NCBI RefSeq assembly: GCF_015706575.1
Contig: NW_024037051.1
Span: forward strand, 14,791,016 to 14,855,015
Direction of reading: 5' to 3'
From: Patiria miniata
Lineage: Eukaryota; Echinodermata; Asteroidea; Valvatida; Asterinidae
DNA: 64,000 bases
The notes under the pieces were generated by a model. It saw only the letters and a list, made by a program, of their open reading frames with translations, searched no databases and had not been told where the DNA came from. This document shows positions 58,746-64,000 of the stretch, one piece after another. Both the position numbers and the translations under genes were made by a program. Each line of letters starts with the position of its first letter. Position 1 is the first letter of the stretch.

Positions 58746-61700
58746 CTTGTGACAGATAGGAAACAAAACAATACTAAGGCCATTTCCAAAATAGGTGTTT
58801 TTGTTTGCAGCTACAGAAATTTGCGAAATGATTCTGATAAAAAGATTCACAAACAAATATTTAAGAGTTCAGGCTTTATAGCGTGTGGGAAAAGTATTAA
58901 TCTAAGAACTAAAATGCAATGATAATGCAAGGATAATTATAATTTGGTGCTTACATGCATATAGCGCTTTATACCAATGGTTTCAAAGCGCTTCACAATT
59001 ATTACCCCTGTTCATCAGGCCATGAGACCATTTGTTTCTGCAGCAGCTCGAGATCAGCGCAATCTGGTCTCTGCCTTCACGGGTACCCATTTATACTCCT
59101 GGGTGGATAGAGGCAATTGTAGTAAAGTGTCTTGCCCAAGAACGCAACCACCGTGCTCCCGTCTGGGTTCGAAGCTGTGTGCCACAGCACAAGAGTCGAA
59201 CACTGTAACCACTCAACCACAGCGCCCCACCCAGATCATGTCTTTGCTGGGCACCCAAGAGATCTGCTTAGTTCTCAGCTCATTTCTCAGCTGCTTAGTT
59301 CTCAGCTCATTTTGACCTTCCAAGTTTGTTTTTAAAACAGTGTTTTTGAGAGTAGGGCTCCATGAAATTGAACTCTAGATGGCTCCGTTTTGAAATAATT
59401 AGTGATACTTACATTTCTCATCTGCCTCCTGATATTCTTCACAGTCCTGTCAAACGAAGCATCCCCTGTGACAGGTGGTGTCTCTGCCTCCGTCAACCCT
59501 GTATCACCGTGCCCCCTCTGCTCAGAGTGCCCTGCTCCTCCCTCATAACTCAAACCAAATCCTGCTTGCTCTGGTTGTGAGGATTCTGTGGTGTGCTTCC
59601 GTTTGCCAAGCAACTGCCGTGGCACAAACGATGAAGTTTGCAGGTTGGGCGGAACAGGACCAGAGGTTTGGGCGGGTGGGTTGGAACACTGATCAGGGTG
59701 TGGTCCTTTTAAGGAAACTGGGCGTGTCCTGTTATTGGCAGAGGTTCCGTCCTGAGATGGTGTCTCACTTCTGTCCCGCCAAGCAACACGCTCCAGAAAT
59801 CTCAACCGAGGCCTTTGGTTTTTCTCCTCCTTTGCGTTGTCGCCACGACGACTGTCTCGTCCAAGTTTGAATCTCGGTCTCCCACCTATTTGGCCCAAGT
59901 CTGAAGCACCGGTGGTTGTCACAGGTTCCCCCTCAGTGTTCGTAACAGTGTTTGACATGGGTGTGAGGTTATTTTTGTGTTGGTTACCTGGTATGTTGGG
60001 TTGGTAACCATCGGGATAGGGGTTGAAATTTCGGGGCAGGGTGGCGTGGGCTGTTGGTAGCCGTGGATACTGGTCACGTGACGTGACCGGATCTTCCCAT
60101 TCCCAAACGGGTAGAGTCCTTGGAGGGGCTGGAAGTTGCTCTGGTATTTTTTCACTGTGATCACCAGGTGACGTTACACTAGATTCATTAACAGACTGAT
60201 GCGAGTCTGTGGATGTATTTGGAAGGGAGTCAGGTTTCCTAGGACCTATTAGCTGGCTTGTGTTCGAGTCCTGGCCTGTAGAAGTCTGAGTGCTAGACTT
60301 CAAAGCCAGAGGATCATTGCTATCTTGCATTGTTGATGCAGGTTTGCCATGAGAAGTAGAGGGCACCTCTGCTGAAATGCAACCATAAACATGGATAAGA
60401 ATGAGGAAAATTTCGAAAAAAAATCTAGACAGATATTTTAACAGATTCAGCAAAGCCTGATGTAAATGAACATCACACAAACTATACAAATACCTAATGC
60501 ATACAAAATCCTGGCCATCCTCCACTGTTATATTTCAAAGCCAAAAATATGCAACTTTGTACATTTTTCACTGGTGGAAGTGGGGCTCACTATGTATAGA
60601 GAGTCTAGTATCTAGTCCCCATTTATAGGGCTATTCTTTACAAATAACACTGGATACTTGGACACACCATGACTTTCCTGCTGTAGTTTCTTCAACCGTC
60701 TGGCCACTTCTTTTCTCCTCTCTTGCAACTTACGCCCGGTGTCTTCCACAGACTCGTACTCGGGGGCGTAGGAGATGTGCAGAGTGCCCCCGTAGAAGGG
60801 TCTGTCATCCATCTTACGTTTGGCGACCCTAGGGATGGAAGTGAGTCAGAATAATTATTTTACACATAAAATTTGAAGTGAAAATATATTGGTATTTTTT
60901 TGCTTTCAACAGAATTGATACAAAGTGTGATGCAAAATTACAAGTAAAACAAAAATTTAAACATGCATGTAATTGATTTTATCTCTGGAAGATAAAATGC
61001 TTTATTCTTGGTGCACATTAAAGTTTTGGTCAAATAAATAGCTGCTTTTGGCTGCAGCAAAGAACCAAGATTATTTGTTTCCCCTATATCTCATTTGCGT
61101 CCAAGTATAAGGAGTCATTTTTTTCAAAACGATATATATATCCATTTGAAAAAAGTGAAGAAGTTGTCACTGTTATCAAGCTTTAAAGAATACAAACAGT
61201 ATAACAGCTGTTTCTAATCTTCATTTTCGCTTTATTGTTTGCTTAAATTGTGTTGAGCTATTTAACAGCTGTCAAAACTGACTTTGGGCAACCGGGAGAG
61301 ATCGGGATTCTAAAACGTAACAAACTGGCGTTTATCGCATTTTGGAATATAAACCATGCATATGTCATAGTAAAACTTAAATCTGTATACGCATTAGTTA
61401 AAATACCAACCATGTATTGGTAACTTGGAGTTTGAGTTTAAAATTCGAATACAATAAATCCACTTGTTTTTGTTAGTTGAATGGTACAGCAGAATATGGG
61501 AGTACCTTGCTGCTTGTAACTCAACATATTTGACCCAGTAGACTTTGGTGAATGCCTCAGCTGGGAAATCCTCCAGTATCCGGTACTCCTCAATCGTGCC
61601 ATACAACGAGAACAGTTTGAGCAACTCCTCGGTGACTTTGATGTCCGGTACGCCCTGGATGATCAGGTAGCATGATTCCTGGTTGATTGTGTACACCTTT

Positions 61701-62923
61701 GTAAAGAAAAGGATGCAATATGACGTTAAACTTCAGACATGTCCGATTAAAAAGAAAAAAAAAAGAATCAGCACCAACCTGTTATGCTTTAGCGATTTTT
61801 AATAAATATTCACGTTTTCCAAAACCTACAAATTTTCCCTCACCGTGTCTGCTAAAAGGTACCGTCTATATTTTAACATAAATCTTTAATGGTGCTCTGT
61901 CCATGAAAGTTCCATTGTCTGGTTCCCCTTCTACAGCTGGAAACACAAAATGAAGTCGAAAGACGATATTTCCACCGCGAAATCGTAAAAACTTTTAAGG
62001 GATCAAAATAACAATAAGGACAGCGCGTAAGAAAAAATAAAACGGTACACCGTGTAAAGTGAATGGCGCCCCCAATCGCCAATCAGTAGTCTTGTCTCAG
62101 TGATTTTTGTTCTCCTTTCGGGGAAAGGCAGGGTTTTAAGAAATCATCCAGCAGGGATATACACGTATAGTCTTTAATCAACTTGAACTTTAACAGGGAA
62201 AATATAAGACTTTATTCAGGGGATTTTTTGGTAAAACATTAACTATGAAAAAAAAGTTGAGATCTTTATAAAAACCACTTCCCGCATACCGCGATAATAA
62301 AATTAATAGGGAGTCCACCTCCATTTGCACACTCCGAGTATGTCTATTTTCACAGGCATCGTACACGGACTAATAAACCACACCGCTGTCGGATTTTTTT
62401 ATATCAATTTGAAAAAGGAATAATTATACAACCTAAGAAACAGGACAATTCGGGAAGGTTAGTGGGCAATCTCTATTCCGAACGAGAAACGTGATAAGTA
62501 CCGCGATAATACGGCGTTCCATCCTACTACTACTAGTACTACTAGGAGTAGGCCTAGTTGTACTGATTTTGTAAAACAACATTTTCATTTAACATTTTAA
62601 GGATACATTTAAGTTGACATAATTGCATAAATTATTAAATTTGCCGTAAATTGTAATGTTGTTAATGTTAATTGTTATTGTTAATGTTGATTTTTGCTGC
62701 AAGTCATATTGGATAGTGTGTGTCCGGAAAATGGGCAGATAATTTCTGCTTTAGGCCGGAATTTACGAGACCAATTTCAGAATTTAAGTAAACAGAATTA
62801 CATTTCAATATCATGTTCATCAAGTCAACTTACTTTCACAGCTTTTTCGCTTCTACCGTCTCTGTATGCGGGCCGAACATCGCAGGCTTTCTTCCGACGA
62901 TGGTGATCCATGCGCGCCGCCAT
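58632..62923 (-). CDS. RBM48: RBM48, RNA-binding motif protein 48 (complete, 5 exons)
   Basis: Exons (minus strand) are 62923-62834, 61696-61506, 60828-60668, 60371-59413 and 58745-58632, total 1515 nt, 504 residues. RBM48 is a nuclear RRM protein that works with ARMC7 in the minor (U12-type) spliceosome, where it is linked to the U6atac snRNA cap. Sequence support: exon 1 ends DGRSEKAVK and joins VYTINQESCYLIIQGVP, as in the vertebrate protein. The single RRM spans about residues 31-115 (RNP2-like CYLIIQG, RNP1-like KVYWVKYV, then AKRKMDDRPFYGGTLHISYA and PEYESVEDT). The C-terminus ends KRPRI. It is longer than the human protein (about 367 residues) because exon 4 encodes a long low-complexity linker. 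The start codon chosen is the first ATG, embedded in a YY1-type motif. Borders are phase-consistent; the exon 3 donor is the least certain. Confidence 0.93.
58746..59412 (-). other. RBM48 intron 4, containing a SINE
   Basis: GTAAGT donor and CACAAG acceptor. It holds the tRNA-derived element at 58941-59230 and a short TTCTCAGCTCATTT / GCTGCTTAG direct repetition near 59270-59310. Confidence 0.85.
58941..59230 (-). mobile_element. tRNA-derived SINE, minus strand
   Basis: On the minus strand, A box TGGTTGAGTGG (59219-59209) fits TRGYNNARNNG and a near-consensus B box GCTTCGAACCC (59175-59165) follows 33 bp later. The body then contains GGGCAAGACACTTTACTACA and CCACCCAGGAGTATAAATGG and ends near AGCGCTATATGCATG. 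This body is a familiar interspersed repeat of marine invertebrates. It lies in RBM48 intron 4 in the sense orientation of that gene. Confidence 0.7.
59413..60371 (-). CDS. RBM48: RBM48 exon 4, long low-complexity linker
   Basis: Acceptor GCATTTCAG precedes CAGAGGTG; donor AGAAAT|GTAAGT is strong. 959 nt of uninterrupted frame, rich in Ser, Thr, Pro, Gln and Asn. It has the basic stretch RQLLGKRKHTTE and ends in a helix-like SFDRTVKNIRRQMRN that corresponds to the conserved C-terminal helix of RBM48. The linker is much longer than in vertebrates. An in-frame open reading frame extends upstream of the acceptor but is intronic. Confidence 0.9.
60668..60828 (-). CDS. RBM48: RBM48 exon 3, RRM end and charged helix
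   Basis: Acceptor CATCCCTAG precedes GGTCGCC and completes an Arg codon. It encodes VAKRKMDDRPFYGGTLHISY, then PEYESVEDTGRKLQERRKE and a basic helix. I place the donor at CATG|GTGTGT because it is the GT whose phase fits exon 4. The open frame itself runs on to a stop codon at 60614-60612, so retention would truncate the protein at PINGD. Confidence 0.8.
60829..61505 (-). other. RBM48 intron 2, nothing recognised
   Basis: AT-rich with GATATATATATC-like sequence near 61130. No other feature was seen. Confidence 0.7.
61506..61696 (-). CDS. RBM48: RBM48 exon 2, RRM core
   Basis: Acceptor TTTACAAAG precedes GTGTACACA; donor GCAAG|GTACTC follows. 191 nt, ending in phase 2. It encodes YTINQESCYLIIQGVP, EELLKLFSLYGTIEEYRIL and PAEAFTKVYWVKYVELQAA: beta1 to alpha2 of the RRM, including both RNP-like strands. 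Confidence 0.95.
61697..62833 (-). other. RBM48 intron 1, nothing recognised
   Basis: AT-rich, with a TACTAC(TAG) microsatellite near 62525-62550 and a GTTAATGTTAATTG repetition near 62660-62690. No second gene was seen in it. Confidence 0.7.
62834..62923 (-). CDS. RBM48: RBM48 exon 1
   Basis: 30 codons from ATG at 62923 to donor AAA|GTAAGT. It encodes MAARMDHHRRKKACDVRPAY and RDGRSEKAVK; DHH, CD, YR.GR and AVK are shared with vertebrate RBM48. It is short, so it was identified by homology and the strong donor. Confidence 0.9.
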
Positions 62924-63164
62924 CTTGAGCAAATTTGACAACCCGCCAACTTTGTAACGATGAATTTGATTGGTCAGGATCGGCCTCGGGTCACGTGAGC
63001 ATTATTTTGGTCACATGACATGATGATTTGGGCATTAGTTGATATCAGCTAGCTGGCCTGAGCTCATTGCTTTTTTAAAGTTTCAAGTGAGAATCATCTT
63101 TTAAAGGTTATTAGAATAAATTGTTGGTTGGGATTTCACGATATTAGGTTGGCTATTAAGCAAG
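62924..63164. promoter_or_regulatory. bidirectional promoter between RBM48 and DCAKD
   Basis: The two genes diverge with 536 bp between start codons, and about 240 bp from the RBM48 ATG to the end of the presumed DCAKD leader exon. No TATA box is placed for either gene. Seen: a YY1-type motif CAAGATGGCGGC on the minus strand (62927-62916), whose ATG is the RBM48 start; an inverted CCAAT box (GATTGGTC, about 62968-62975); an E-box GTCACGTGA (62990-62998); and GTCACATGAC (63010-63019). Shared use by both genes is inference. Confidence 0.6.
63130..63164 (+). other. DCAKD: probable DCAKD 5' non-coding exon end
   Basis: GCAAG|GTAAGT at 63160-63170 is a strong donor, and TTTGCAG at 63440-63446 is a matching acceptor 14 bp before the DCAKD start codon. 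A spliced leader exon with an unknown 5' end, ending at 63164, is the simplest model. The start given here is nominal. Confidence 0.5.
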
Positions 63165-63426
63165 GTAAGTATGATAACTTCCAGTAGGCCTAATATGACT
63201 TTGACAAAAATTGAGAATAGAATGTCATACTTGAGTTATTGAGAATGAGAATGAGAGCTAGTTTTCAGGTTTTAGAAGACTTGGACCTGTCATTGAATGA
63301 AGACCAAAAATATAATTTTTTGTAATACTAATAAAGCTCTCTCAAAGTGTCTATTAATATGTTTATCACAGAGGAGCAACGTCTCCTGTCTACATAGGGG
63401 CCGCTTGTGTTCTCATTATTTGCTGA

Positions 63427-64000
<574 letters not shown>

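Noticed and set aside
59165..59219. A tRNA gene on the minus strand
   Set aside because: Only the A and B boxes are recognisable; no acceptor or anticodon stems pair, and a SINE body follows.
59332..60525. A single 397-codon minus-strand gene
   Set aside because: Its middle is RBM48 exon 4. The first part is intron upstream of a clear acceptor and the last part runs past a strong GTAAGT donor.

Overview
This is a eukaryotic window, from an invertebrate deuterostome-type genome. Conserved metazoan genes are split by long introns with GT..AG borders, the DNA is AT-rich with many homopolymer runs, and tRNA-derived SINEs, short inverted-repeat elements and minisatellites fill the non-coding space. 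The dispersed repeats look like those of marine invertebrates, and an echinoderm is my best guess. No sequence here proves the taxon.

Layout. Positions 1-24736 are one tandem array of a 218-bp unit (about 114 copies) that enters from the left edge and is cut by a 500-bp run of N (24737-25236). Positions 25536-44147 (+) carry the last six coding exons of a SMARCD/BAF60 gene, the SWIB-domain subunit of SWI/SNF (BAF) chromatin remodellers. The first of these exons is one base short. Positions 44148-58093 hold no recognisable coding exon: they contain the SMARCD 3' flank, a 22-bp minisatellite, MITE-like elements and a 5-kb AT-rich satellite with a 320-bp unit. Positions 58632-62923 (-) carry a complete five-exon RBM48 gene (U12/minor spliceosome). 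Positions 63460-64000 (+) carry the first two coding exons of DCAKD (dephospho-CoA kinase-like), divergent from RBM48 across a promoter of roughly 0.25-0.5 kb.

The most striking pattern is that three unrelated minisatellites are each built from the 3' end of a neighbouring coding exon plus its flank. The SMARCD exon ending at 28209 is followed by about 4 decayed 141-bp copies of its exon-intron junction. The SMARCD exon ending at 35816 is followed by about 38 copies of a 37-bp unit carrying the last six codons and the 5' splice site. The RBM48 stop-codon end is repeated about 10 times at 55 bp in the 3' flank. The 218-bp array also carries, in full-length units, an open frame bordered by acceptor-like and donor-like sequence, so a similar origin is possible but unproven.

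A second theme is small non-autonomous DNA elements. One family of about 147 bp has three copies, each with a perfect 6-bp target duplication. A 95-bp palindrome in DCAKD intron 1 is flanked by 10-bp direct repeats. Several other snapback elements are present. The three genes are not an operon; RBM48 and DCAKD probably share a TATA-less promoter with a YY1-type motif over the RBM48 start codon.
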